From the NCBI GenBank assembly GCA_002173095.1, contig NHBK01000008.1, forward strand, positions 1-64,000: 64,000 nt of DNA, in the 5' to 3' direction. Made by a program: the position numbers and the translations under genes. Below the pieces are notes generated by a model. The model saw only the letters and a list, made by a program, of their open reading frames with translations, searched no databases and was not told where the DNA came from. Below, in pieces: positions 53,747 through 62,947 of this stretch (its first letter is position 1; each line of letters opens with the position of its first letter). Source of the stretch: Hyphomonadaceae bacterium TMED5. GTDB lineage: Bacteria; Pseudomonadota; Alphaproteobacteria; Caulobacterales; Hyphomonadaceae.

Positions 53747-55986
53747 TACACACGCTCCTCCGACAGAGCCCAACTCGATACTGTTTCTTCTGAAGGCCCG
53801 GACAATGGCAGTTGAACAGCAACTCTTGCACCACAGGCTTCATCTTTGCGGTCCAGCAGAGTGAGCTGTCCGCCATGGTCCAGAACGATCCGGTTCACAA
53901 TTGCGAGGCCAAGGCCGACACCTTGTTCGCGGGTTGTGAAATAGGGTTCCAGAAACTGGCTCCGATTCTCATAGGGAAATCCGGGGCCTGTGTCTTCGAT
54001 TTCGATCATTACATTTTCTTGATTGAGATGCACAGAAACGCTGATGGCCTTAGGGATGGCTTCATCAGGATTGGCTTCTTGTCGCCTGGAAATGGCTTCT
54101 CCGGCGTTCTTGATCAGGTTCGTCATTGCTTGACCCAGTAGGCGTTCGTCCCCTGAGAGCGGGATCGACGTTTCCGTCGTCGCCAGATCAATTTTTACAT
54201 CGGGCATGGTCAGACGGTTGCCGAAGATGGCGTTTCTCACGACTTCAAGCAGTTCAAATTCGCTTAGATCCGGTTTGGGCATTCTTGCGAATGAAGAAAA
54301 CTCTTCGACCATTCGACCGATATCTGTGACCTGACGAAGGATGGTGTCGGTACACTTGTCAAAAACAGTGTCGTCTTCCTCGATCACTTTCCGGTATCGT
54401 CGACGGAGCCGCTCTGTAGAAAGCTGGATTGGCGTCAAAGGGTTGCGGATTTCATGCGCAATTCTTCTGGCAACATCTCTCCATGCCGTCTGACGCTGGG
54501 CATTGATTAGACGTGTATTGTCATCGAAAGTCAGTGTGCAACCGCTTCCGGCTGGGCCGGCTGGCGCCGCGCGAACAACGAAGTGGGTCTGGCTCCCCTG
54601 CTCTTCGAGCATGACCGTGCGTTCTTTTCGCGTCTGATCGTTTAAAGCTTCTTTGGCGAGCGCAGCGAACTCCGGAAGCGCTCGATCCAGAAACAATCCA
54701 TCAGCTGTCTCCAGCACGGGGAACATTTTCTGAGCGGACGTATTGGACAGCGTCACAATCATATCCTGATCAACACGTACGACGCCCGCACTTACGCCTT
54801 CAAGAACAGCCTCGATAAAGCGGGAGCGCTCGAGCGCCTCTTTGTGCGCAATGTCGATTGTATCTCTTTGTTCCAGCAATTGCTGGGTCATTGAGTTAAA
54901 GGAGGCTGTAAGGTCGGCGACCTCATTCTCCTGCTTCGGCATAGGGACCTGCGCCTTCAGATACCCTCGACGTACATCGTCGGCGGCTGTGGCAAGCCTT
55001 GCGATCGGTTCTGAAATCTCGGCGGCAGATCGCACACCGGACCGAAGAAAAAACAGAAGAATCAGCGCGGTGATTTGGATAAAGCCCAACAGGAAGATGA
55101 CCTGCAATCGCCGGCTTCTTTCTTCCGCGGACCGATAGTCCTGCAGGGTTTGTTCTGATTGCAGAAGGCTGTCTAATAACTGAGGCGAGATTGGTCGCGC
55201 GGTATAAAGATACGTGTCATCAAACGCCTGAAGCTTATATAGAGCCCAAAACTGCGTTGTGCGATTGTCTAACATGACGGACACATCGCCAGCGTTCGCC
55301 GTGTCGAACATATCGGCTTGCGGATTCACAAAGGTGCGACGGCTTGCTGGATCGGTCGACAAAATGATGTCGCCACTTCCATTCAAAAGAAAAGCGCCCG
55401 GGAATTCCCGATAAGTCGCCTGTTGCAAGAGGAACTCAGCGAAAATATCCGGTTCTGTTTCCAGGCCCACAGCTGCTGCGTTCAGGTCGAGCGCCATAAT
55501 GCCCACATCGAGGCGAATATCGTCCGCAATCGTTTGAAGGTTGGAGCGCGCAATATCCGCACTGCCTTCAACGATCCCCTGAATTCGTTCTGAGAACCAG
55601 TTCTCAATGCCTCGGTTCAGAGATGTCCCAAGAAAAAGGGCAACAAGAATTGATGGCGCGATAGCGGCGAACCCAAAAGAAAGAGCAAACTGTTTAGCGA
55701 GTTTGCCGCTGCCAATCTGTTCTCTTTTCGAGCTTTTTTCAGATGTTAGGCGAAAATAATCGCGTCCTACCGAGTAAGCGAGGATGCCAATCAAAATGAA
55801 ATTAATGATCTGAAGCCAGATCATCGACTTTGAGGCCGGACTAATGGGGCCAATCCCAGAGAACGACACCATCGTCACAATAACGGCAATCAGGCAGGCA
55901 AGCAGGAAGATAAATTGGGTCCAACGCCCAAAATACCTGAAAGCTGACCGGTCTAGAAAACGCAACACTTGGTAGTCACCGCACAA
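53746..55986 (-). CDS. ntrY: Nitrogen sensor histidine kinase NtrY
   Basis: 746 aa membrane kinase. Two N-terminal membrane segments, a third after ~95, a periplasmic sensor, a further segment (VIFLLGFIQITALILLFFL), HAMP (EISEPIARLATAADDVRRGYLKAQ), PAS-like region, then HisKA with RIAHEIRNPLTPIQLSTERLRRRY and HATPase_c (NLIKNAGEAI, GVGLGLAIVNRI). The start is unclear: TTG 55986 is used, GTG 55968 is in frame. Partner of NtrX. Confidence 0.93.
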   Translation of the reverse strand: MCGDYQVLRFLDRSAFRYFGRWTQFIFLLACLIAVIVTMVSFSGIGPISPASKSMIWLQIINFILIGILAYSVGRDYFRLTSEKSSKREQIGSGKLAKQFALSFGFAAIAPSILVALFLGTSLNRGIENWFSERIQGIVEGSADIARSNLQTIADDIRLDVGIMALDLNAAAVGLETEPDIFAEFLLQQATYREFPGAFLLNGSGDIILSTDPASRRTFVNPQADMFDTANAGDVSVMLDNRTTQFWALYKLQAFDDTYLYTARPISPQLLDSLLQSEQTLQDYRSAEERSRRLQVIFLLGFIQITALILLFFLRSGVRSAAEISEPIARLATAADDVRRGYLKAQVPMPKQENEVADLTASFNSMTQQLLEQRDTIDIAHKEALERSRFIEAVLEGVSAGVVRVDQDMIVTLSNTSAQKMFPVLETADGLFLDRALPEFAALAKEALNDQTRKERTVMLEEQGSQTHFVVRAAPAGPAGSGCTLTFDDNTRLINAQRQTAWRDVARRIAHEIRNPLTPIQLSTERLRRRYRKVIEEDDTVFDKCTDTILRQVTDIGRMVEEFSSFARMPKPDLSEFELLEVVRNAIFGNRLTMPDVKIDLATTETSIPLSGDERLLGQAMTNLIKNAGEAISRRQEANPDEAIPKAISVSVHLNQENVMIEIEDTGPGFPYENRSQFLEPYFTTREQGVGLGLAIVNRIVLDHGGQLTLLDRKDEACGARVAVQLPLSGPSEETVSSWALSEERV

Positions 55987-56032
55987 TCGTGCCGCAATGG
56001 CAACACTGTTTCAGATATGCCACACTACCCTA

Positions 56033-57457
56033 TCAGTCAGGAGATGCAATCTCCAGACTGTTGATTTTGCTTCTCAGTGTGTTGCGGTTCATTCCTAGCA
56101 GCTGTGCTGCCCGAACTTTATTGCCGCCAGTTACGTTGAGAGCAAGCTCAATCAGTGGGCGTTCAACCATCGAAATGACGTCGTGATACACCGTTCCTTC
56201 AGCTTCAGTGTAGGTGCGGAGTTCAGGTTCGACATGTTCACGCAAAAGATCACGTAATTTCTGCTCAAAACTGACGCCGTTCTCTTTTGGCAGGCGTCGC
56301 TCTGAGACAAGCGACGTTTGAACAAGGTCTTCTGAGATAATTGGTTCGGAGGACAATGCGATCATGCGGAGCACAACGTTTTGCAGTTCTCGAACATTGC
56401 CGGGCCAGTCGTGCAGTGAAAGACGCTTCAATGCTTTCGAATCGATCGTTTTCTGACCAAGTCCATCGACCTCTGCACGCTTCAGAAAGCGTTTGGCGAG
56501 CTCCGGAATGTCATCTTTGCGCGCCCGAAGCGGTGGAATAGCAATCGTCACAACATTGAGACGATAGAACAGATCATTTCTGAAGCTGCCCTCTTCGATC
56601 AATGCACGCAAATCACGGGATGTCGCTGCAATGACGCGGGTTGTAGATACGTCTACCTTGTTGGAGCCCACTGGTGAAAACTCACCATTCTGCAGGAAGC
56701 GAAGCAACTGTGTCTGCGCGTCCAGCGGCATGTCGCCGACTTCATCAAGGAAGAGTGTGCCACCGTCACTCTGGGCGACTTTGCCAGGCGTGACCGATCC
56801 ATCTGGCATAACAACGCCAAACAGTTCAGCTTCGATCCGATCGCGCTCAACTGCAGCCATATTCACCGGAACAAATGGCTTGGACTGGCGATTGCCCAGG
56901 TCATGGATAGCCCGGGCAATTGTTTCTTTGCCGGTACCGGATTCACCTTCGATCAGAATCGTCAGAGCAGTGTTTTTTACCCGCGACATGGTGCGGAAAA
57001 CTTCCTGCATCGCTGCTGAACGGCCGATAACGGCTTCATTCAAACGCGTATCCGTGACGCGAAGGGGACGATCCAGTTTCTTTTGGCCCTCTTTGGACTG
57101 TAAAGCCCGTTTGGTCATCTGCGCCAGATCATCAATATCGAAGGGCTTGGGCAGGTAATCAAATGCGCCATGCTCGGTCGCCGACATTGCGGTCATAAGC
57201 GTGCTTTGGCCGCTAATGACGATAATCGGCAAGTCAGGCCGTTCGGCGCGAATGTCTGGCATGAGATCAAAAATACACTCATCGCCCATATACACGTCGG
57301 TGATCAGAAGATCGCCATCGCCATTGCGCACCCAGCGCATAAGCGCCGTAGGATTCGTGGTCGAGCGGACAGCATGTCCTTCTGCGATTAGTGTTTGACT
57401 AGCAATTAGACGGATTCCCGCATCGTCGTCAGCGAGAAGAATAGTGGCCTGGCCCAT
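56033..57457 (-). CDS. ntrC: Nitrogen regulation response regulator NtrC
   Basis: 474 aa. Receiver with Asp54 (LITDVYMGD), AAA+ domain with Walker A GESGTGKE (171-178) and Walker B GGTLFLDEVGD (232-242), C-terminal Fis HTH (GGNKVRAAQLLGMNRNTLRSKI). Between ELFG (211-214) and the Walker B there is VVMPDGSVTPGKVAQSD instead of the GAFTGA loop. Such NtrC forms are known from Rhodobacter and Caulobacter and do not act through sigma-54 in Rhodobacter. Six bases after ntrB. Confidence 0.93.
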   Translation of the reverse strand: MGQATILLADDDAGIRLIASQTLIAEGHAVRSTTNPTALMRWVRNGDGDLLITDVYMGDECIFDLMPDIRAERPDLPIIVISGQSTLMTAMSATEHGAFDYLPKPFDIDDLAQMTKRALQSKEGQKKLDRPLRVTDTRLNEAVIGRSAAMQEVFRTMSRVKNTALTILIEGESGTGKETIARAIHDLGNRQSKPFVPVNMAAVERDRIEAELFGVVMPDGSVTPGKVAQSDGGTLFLDEVGDMPLDAQTQLLRFLQNGEFSPVGSNKVDVSTTRVIAATSRDLRALIEEGSFRNDLFYRLNVVTIAIPPLRARKDDIPELAKRFLKRAEVDGLGQKTIDSKALKRLSLHDWPGNVRELQNVVLRMIALSSEPIISEDLVQTSLVSERRLPKENGVSFEQKLRDLLREHVEPELRTYTEAEGTVYHDVISMVERPLIELALNVTGGNKVRAAQLLGMNRNTLRSKINSLEIASPD

Positions 57458-57463
57458 TATATT

Positions 57464-58537
57464 TTATCCTGCAGGTTCTCTTTGGAGGGGTAATACCAGA
57501 TCGAATTGTGTGCGTCCCGGACGGCTCGTGAACGTTAGTCTGCCACCATGGGCATGAGCAATGTCCTGACACACAGACAATCCGATTCCGGACCCTGATG
57601 CCTTTGTTGAGAAAAATGGCTTAAAAATCTGTTCCTGGCTAGCGCTAGGAATTCCCGGTCCGTTGTCTCGAATGCGGACAAGCAGTGCCCCGGAATACCG
57701 GCGCTCATCACCCGGACGCGGAAGTCGAATGCCAGCTTGATACGAAGTGGAAACTTTCACCTCCGCATATTCCTGTCCGGCAACGGCTTCTGCAGCGTTC
57801 TTCACAATATTCAGAATACACTCGTGAAGATGGTCCCGATCCGCCGAGATTTCTGGCAGAGATGGGTCAAAGCCTTTTTTAAATGTCACGGAAGGACTGG
57901 CTACGGCTTGCATCGCTACCACATCGTCCAGAATTTCGTGGATGTTTAAGTCGGCAAACCGAGGCGCATTATACAATTCGAATGCTGTAAACCGGTCAAT
58001 CAGACGGCCAATCCGCATGGCTTCTGATCGGATCAGAGACAAAAGCTCCGATTGATCTGCCCGACAGGAGCGTTCCATCAATTGCGCTGCGCCAGATATG
58101 CCACCCAGCGGATTCTTGATTTCATGCCCCAGCATTCGCGCGAAAGTCGCCAGGCCAGATGGATCTTGTCCACCTCGTTTTGAATGCGGCAAGAGCGCAA
58201 TATTGATGCGCGCCGACGCGGTATCGATGTTCATTCGAACATCAAACTTCTTCGGTTCTGAAAATGGGCCACACAGTGTGATGCCCGTGGCGCTCACATC
58301 GCTGACCTCAGACATGAGGCGATCGAGGAGTTCGAAAATCTCACAATCGTGAAAGAGAATTTCACTGAGCTTTCGACCGATTAAACGATCCAGCCCACCG
58401 CCCAGAATGCCCTGTGATTGAAGATTGGCGCAGATTACGCGTTGGCTGTCGTCAATCTGCAAAAGAGCGACAGGCGCGTCCTGCGCAAGACTGCCAAGCA
58501 GCTCCTTGGCTGAAGAGTCACTGGAAGAGTCGATCAC
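57464..58537 (-). CDS. ntrB: Nitrogen sensor histidine kinase NtrB
   Basis: 357 aa cytosolic kinase from GTG 58537, overlapping the dusB stop (GTGA). Small PAS domain, H box MLGHEIKNPLGGISGAAQLM with His138, and HATPase_c with NIVKNAAEAVAG, RDNGPGIP and GSGIGLSVCQDIAHAHGG. Under PII control in relatives. First kinase of the dusB-ntrBC-ntrYX set. Confidence 0.94.
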   Translation of the reverse strand: MIDSSSDSSAKELLGSLAQDAPVALLQIDDSQRVICANLQSQGILGGGLDRLIGRKLSEILFHDCEIFELLDRLMSEVSDVSATGITLCGPFSEPKKFDVRMNIDTASARINIALLPHSKRGGQDPSGLATFARMLGHEIKNPLGGISGAAQLMERSCRADQSELLSLIRSEAMRIGRLIDRFTAFELYNAPRFADLNIHEILDDVVAMQAVASPSVTFKKGFDPSLPEISADRDHLHECILNIVKNAAEAVAGQEYAEVKVSTSYQAGIRLPRPGDERRYSGALLVRIRDNGPGIPSASQEQIFKPFFSTKASGSGIGLSVCQDIAHAHGGRLTFTSRPGRTQFDLVLPLQREPAG

Positions 58538-59535
58538 GCGGCCACCTCCATCAATGAATCCTCAATGCGGAACAAAGCGTTAGAAAGGGCTGAAACTGAT
58601 TCCGACCGCAGTAAAGCTTGCCTGAGGTCTTGTGAAATCAATTGAGAGTTACAGGAGCCGGCCCAATGGCTCACCGCTTCACTCAGGTGTTTCCGTACTA
58701 CACGCATACCCGTTCTTTCTCCATACAGAGATACACTATCTTCAGCCTGTTCGATAAGGCTTTCAATCTGTCTTTTCATGGACGGCAATGCATACTCCCT
58801 GCCATTCAGACGTGCTTGAAGCCAAGGTACCAACCAGGCTTTGCCAGTCGCTGCCCGACCGACCATTACACCTGCAGCTTTAGACTGATCTAGCGCCAGT
58901 TCCGCTGACCGCAGGTCCTCTATGTCTCCATTTGCAATGACCGGAATCGAAACAGCGTCCACGACATCAGCGATCGCTGCCCAATTCGCTTTTCCCTCAT
59001 AAAAATCCTGCCGAGTACGCCCATGAACCGTAACCAGCCGGATCCCCGAATTCTCCGCTCGCAGAGCAAGCTCTGAAGCATTGATACTATCCCAGTCCCA
59101 ACCGAGGCGCATCTTCAAGGTAACCGGTATACCTTCGGCTCCTTTCAGAACAGCGTGTATCAATCGCTCCGCTTTGTCGAGATCGCGCATCAAAGCAGAC
59201 CCGGACAATCCACCGGTAACCCGGCGGGAAGGACATCCCATATTAATATCGATAACGTGCGCGCCTGCATCTCGCGCACGTTCGGCGCCGTATTTCAGCG
59301 CCCTCTCCTCGCGGCCAACAAGCTGCACAACATGCGCACCGCTCAAGCTTTCATTCACCAGGCGAGTACTTGCACTTTTGCTGCCGTTTAACAGTTCTTC
59401 GCCCGCAACCATCTCAGTAATGGTGACTTCTGCGCCATATTTCATTACCTGCTTTCTGAATGGAGCATCCGTGACACCTGACATAGGAGCCAGGAACACT
59501 GGTGTTTCATCCTGCAGAAATGCATAAGGGCCCAT
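58534..59535 (-). CDS. dusB: tRNA-dihydrouridine synthase B
   Basis: FMN enzyme reducing U to D in tRNA (formerly nifR3). 333 aa from ATG 59535; an earlier in-frame start at 59583 would overlap the ispDF region. TIM-barrel: VFLAPMSGVTDAPFRKQV, VQLVGREERAL, DINMGCPSRRVTGGLSGSALM, VTLKMRLGWD, VHGRTRQDFYEGKANW and VIANGDI with the active Cys in MGCP. Head of the ntr operon, divergent from ispDF across 60 bp. Confidence 0.94.
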   Translation of the reverse strand: MGPYAFLQDETPVFLAPMSGVTDAPFRKQVMKYGAEVTITEMVAGEELLNGSKSASTRLVNESLSGAHVVQLVGREERALKYGAERARDAGAHVIDINMGCPSRRVTGGLSGSALMRDLDKAERLIHAVLKGAEGIPVTLKMRLGWDWDSINASELALRAENSGIRLVTVHGRTRQDFYEGKANWAAIADVVDAVSIPVIANGDIEDLRSAELALDQSKAAGVMVGRAATGKAWLVPWLQARLNGREYALPSMKRQIESLIEQAEDSVSLYGERTGMRVVRKHLSEAVSHWAGSCNSQLISQDLRQALLRSESVSALSNALFRIEDSLMEVAA

Positions 59536-59595
59536 TACATATTTCTCTTTGGTGCGGTGCACAATCTTTGCGCAGCTAATCACAACGTATACGGA

Positions 59596-60822
59596 ATGAA
59601 AACCAGAACTAAAATAAACTGCTCAATAATTGACCATAATTCGATAAGAATATGTGGCATTATTGTCGCAGCAGGTGCCGCAAATCGCTTCGGAGGTCGC
59701 ATTCCGAAGCAGTTTCTACCTCTGGCCGGAATTCCGGTGTTCCTGCATTCCTTACGGGCGTTCCTCTCGCATTCGCAATGCGAGAGGTGTGTAGTTGTCT
59801 GCGCGCCTACTGAAATTGACAGAGTGCGCTCCGACATCATCGAATTTTTTCCCGATCTTTTGGATAGAACGGTGATTGTGGCTGGTGGCTCAGAGCGTGC
59901 GGAATCCGTAGCTAATGGCGTAAAAACCGTATTAGATGACGATGTCGATGCCGTCTTTATCCATGATGCTGCTCGCCCGGGGCTGTCACACGACGTTCTC
60001 GATCGACTGCTTGCTGGCCTCTCGGCGCATCACGGCTCTGCCCCTGCTCTTCCAGTGGTGGACGCTTTAAAGAGATCCTCAGCCAAGGGATTTGAGACGA
60101 TCGAACGGAAGGAAGTTTATCGTATTCAGACACCTCAGGCGATCAGAACTGAGCAGGTCAATTTAATCTACTCAAATGCTGAGCTGTCCAACGCTGTCGA
60201 TGACTTTCAATTGGCGGAGGCAGCTGGATTGTCGCTTACTCTGGTTGAGGGTGACGAGAAGCTTTCAAAGCTCACATATCAGCAGGACTTCGCGAAACTG
60301 GAGCACGTTTTGTTCAACCAAAATCTGATTATTCGGACAGGCCTTGGTTATGATGTCCATGCATTTGAACCTGGAGACAGCGTGCAGCTTTGCGGTGTTC
60401 CAATCCGGCATACACATAAACTCAAGGGGCATTCGGACGCCGACGTCGCCTGGCATGCATTAACTGACGCTCTACTCGGCGCGCTTGCTTTGGGAGATAT
60501 CGGAGACCATTTCCCGCCGTCCGATCCTCAATGGAAAGGCTCAGCGTCGAGCATTTTTCTAAAGTTTGCAGCGGACAAGGTCCGTGAACTTGGCGGCACA
60601 ATCTCTAATCTGGACGTGACGATTGTCTGCGAAGCTCCAAAAGTAAAACCTCATCGCGAAGCCATGCGCCAGGCGACCGCAGATATCGTCGGAATCGATG
60701 TTTCCAAAGTGTCGGTCAAAGCAACAACGACGGAGGCTCTCGGTTTTGAGGGGCGAAGAGAGGGTATCTCGTCTCAGGCGATCGCTACAATCGCACTGCC
60801 TTCCCTCTCGACAGGCTTCTGA
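59596..60822 (+). CDS. ispDF: Bifunctional IspD/IspF of the MEP isoprenoid pathway
   Basis: 408 aa from ATG 59596. The IspD domain (about 10-235) has IIVAAGAANRFGGRIPKQF, VFIHDAARPG and YRIQTPQ. The IspF domain (about 240-405) has TGLGYDVHAFEPGDSVQLCGVPIRH, GHSDADVAWHALTDALLGAL and DIGDHFPPSD with the Zn/Mg residues. It makes CDP-ME and ME-cPP. The fusion is usual in alphaproteobacteria. Divergent from dusB. Confidence 0.95.
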   Translation: MKTRTKINCSIIDHNSIRICGIIVAAGAANRFGGRIPKQFLPLAGIPVFLHSLRAFLSHSQCERCVVVCAPTEIDRVRSDIIEFFPDLLDRTVIVAGGSERAESVANGVKTVLDDDVDAVFIHDAARPGLSHDVLDRLLAGLSAHHGSAPALPVVDALKRSSAKGFETIERKEVYRIQTPQAIRTEQVNLIYSNAELSNAVDDFQLAEAAGLSLTLVEGDEKLSKLTYQQDFAKLEHVLFNQNLIIRTGLGYDVHAFEPGDSVQLCGVPIRHTHKLKGHSDADVAWHALTDALLGALALGDIGDHFPPSDPQWKGSASSIFLKFAADKVRELGGTISNLDVTIVCEAPKVKPHREAMRQATADIVGIDVSKVSVKATTTEALGFEGRREGISSQAIATIALPSLSTGF

Positions 60823-60860
60823 ACTTCGGCAAGTCTGAGAATCGAAAAAAGGAAATCTCA

Positions 60861-61355
60861 GTGTTCTCAGGTCGTCTGCTTAATCTTGCCCGCCTTGTTC
60901 TTGATGATGCTCAACAGCGTCGCCTGCGTATTGTCACGGCTGAAAGCTGTACCGGCGGTCTTCTATCAGGATTGCTCGTCGAGATACCTGGATCGTCAAA
61001 AGTATTCGAACGTGGCTTTGTCACCTATTCGAATAAGGCAAAAGAGGAAGTTCTGGGCGTGCCGGGCGACCTCCTCGCAGACTATGGCGCGGTAAGCGAG
61101 CCGGTAGCGCGCGCTATGGCTGAAGGCGCTCTTGAGGAAAGCCGAGCGAATATCTCAATTTCGATCACAGGTGTTGCCGGGCCTGGTGGCGGCACGCGTC
61201 TCAAGCCAGTCGGCACGGTTCACTTTGCGTTGGCACGTGAAAATGCCCCTATTCGTCACCGACTTGAAAATTTCGGCGACATTGGTCGCTCGGAAATCCG
61301 GATGGCTAGCGTCGCGGTTGCACTTGAAATGCTTCAGGAAAGCATTGCGGGCTAG
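60861..61355 (+). CDS. pncC: CinA C-terminal domain protein, NMN amidase (PncC)
   Basis: 164 aa from GTG 60861, AAAGGA upstream. Only the deamidase domain of CinA: VTAESCTGGLLSGLLVEIPGSS, FVTYSNKAKEEVLGV, VSEPVARAMAEGAL, SITGVAGPGGGTRLKPVGTVHFAL. It turns NMN back into NAMN in NAD salvage. Close behind ispDF (38 bases), stop three bases from ratA. Confidence 0.93.
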   Translation: MFSGRLLNLARLVLDDAQQRRLRIVTAESCTGGLLSGLLVEIPGSSKVFERGFVTYSNKAKEEVLGVPGDLLADYGAVSEPVARAMAEGALEESRANISISITGVAGPGGGTRLKPVGTVHFALARENAPIRHRLENFGDIGRSEIRMASVAVALEMLQESIAG

Positions 61356-61358
61356 ACT

Positions 61359-61802
61359 CTATTTGTAACGCCTGTCCGCCTCAGACACGAATGCAGCCAT
61401 AATGCGGTTCATAGCGATTTCGAAATTTGCGGCTGCAAGTGCGCGTAAAAGAAAATTCCGAAATTCGAAATCGACGTAGAAGTGCACCTTCGACCCGTTC
61501 GGTGCTGGCTCAAACCGCCATTCATTCGCCAACCGCTGAAGCGGCCCACTGATCAGCGAAACCTTGATAGTTTTATCGCTTTCATTCGCGACGACCTTGG
61601 TGGAAAACGGTTCAGAAAACCCCTTAAAGCCAACTTGAGCATGGCCATTCACAACGGTTTCAGCGCCTCGCGTTGAAACAGGCTCCACTCTCATGGATTT
61701 GATCCACTTTATGAAGTCTGGATAGCGCCCGATATCGGAAACCAAATCATAGAGGTTTTCGACCGAGTGATCGATCTGGATAACGCGTCTGACTTTAGTC
61801 AT
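61359..61802 (-). CDS. START-domain coenzyme Q-binding protein (RatA/COQ10 family)
   Basis: 147 aa. Polyketide-cyclase/START fold: VRRVIQIDHSVENLYDLVSDIGRYPDFIKWIKSMRV, then the GFKGFSEPFSTKVVAN and the C-terminal FEFRNFLLRALAAANFEIAMNRIMAAF helix. In eukaryotes COQ10 carries ubiquinone; E. coli RatA acts on ribosomes, so the bacterial role is not fixed. Fifteen bases after lipA, same strand. Confidence 0.9.
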   Translation of the reverse strand: MTKVRRVIQIDHSVENLYDLVSDIGRYPDFIKWIKSMRVEPVSTRGAETVVNGHAQVGFKGFSEPFSTKVVANESDKTIKVSLISGPLQRLANEWRFEPAPNGSKVHFYVDFEFRNFLLRALAAANFEIAMNRIMAAFVSEADRRYK

Positions 61803-61817
61803 GGATCAGACCAAAGC

Positions 61818-62798
61818 TCAGTCCGTTTTACGCGCGAGTGCAGCCTGACGCGCCGCTCTCATTTTCTGGAAGTCGTCACCGGCGTGATAGCTGGAGCGCG
61901 TAAGCGGCGTTGCAGAAACCTGAAGGAAACCTTTGGCACGAGCGATCGTCTTATAAGCTTCGAACTCATCTGGCATAACAAATCGATCAACTGCCGCATG
62001 TTTGCGGGTTGGCTGCAGGTATTGTCCAATTGTGATGAAGTCGACGCCGGCTGAACGCATATCGTCCATAACCTGCATGACTTCTTCCTTGGTTTCACCA
62101 AGACCGACCATCAGGCCTGATTTGGTGAACTGCTCTGGATCACGCTCTTTGACTTTTTCGAGCAGACGCAGCGAATGATAGTAGCGCGCACCAGGTCGAA
62201 TGCTCAGATAGAGGCGTGGAACAGTTTCCAGATTATGGTTGAAAACGTCAGGCTTACTGTCGATAGCGATATTCGCAGCGTCGCCTTTGCGCAGGAAATC
62301 CGGCGTCAGGATTTCGATTGTTGCGGATGGAGCGGCCTCACGAATCGCACGCACCGTTTGTGCGATATGATCGGCGCCGCCATCTGACAGATCATCACGG
62401 TCTACGGATGTGATAACCACATGCTTTAGCTGCATATGTGCGACAGCTTCAGCAACCCGTCGCGGTTCATCCGCATCGAGCGCCGATGGAAGTCCTGTTT
62501 TGACGTTGCAGAAACTACATGCGCGCGTGCAGGTGTCGCCCATAATCATCATGGTCGCATGTTTTTGTTCCCAGCACTCGCCGATGTTCGGACAGCCAGC
62601 TTCTTCGCAGACGGTGAAAAGATTGTTTTCTTTCACGATCGCACGTGTTTCTGCATATCCCGCAGAGACGGGCGCCTTTACGCGAATCCAATCGGGTTTG
62701 CGCAGGATCGGCGTATCAGGACGGTTCCGCTTTTCCGGGTGACGGAACTCGGATGCCTTAGCGCGCGTTGAACTCACAGTGTCTATCAATTTGGCCAT
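61818..62798 (-). CDS. lipA: Lipoyl synthase
   Basis: Radical-SAM enzyme inserting two sulfurs into octanoyl-lipoyl domains. 326 aa. The auxiliary cluster Cys motif is [13 protein letters not shown] and the SAM cluster [11 protein letters not shown]. Other marks are [30 protein letters not shown] and [18 protein letters not shown]. First gene of lipA-ratA; 149 bp separate it from the AMP-binding gene on the other strand. Confidence 0.96.
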   Translation of the reverse strand: MAKLIDTVSSTRAKASEFRHPEKRNRPDTPILRKPDWIRVKAPVSAGYAETRAIVKENNLFTVCEEAGCPNIGECWEQKHATMMIMGDTCTRACSFCNVKTGLPSALDADEPRRVAEAVAHMQLKHVVITSVDRDDLSDGGADHIAQTVRAIREAAPSATIEILTPDFLRKGDAANIAIDSKPDVFNHNLETVPRLYLSIRPGARYYHSLRLLEKVKERDPEQFTKSGLMVGLGETKEEVMQVMDDMRSAGVDFITIGQYLQPTRKHAAVDRFVMPDEFEAYKTIARAKGFLQVSATPLTRSSYHAGDDFQKMRAARQAALARKTD

Positions 62799-62947
62799 AA
62801 GCCAGAAATGGCTCTTTTGACGCGATACATCAAGTCAGAAGTGCGTATGGCTGATGTTCCTTATGGAATAGCTGTTATGCAAGTCTTTCACGCTCCATGA
62901 CAAAGTGTTACACGGGGCGTCACAAAAAATTCAGATGGAGAACTCAG

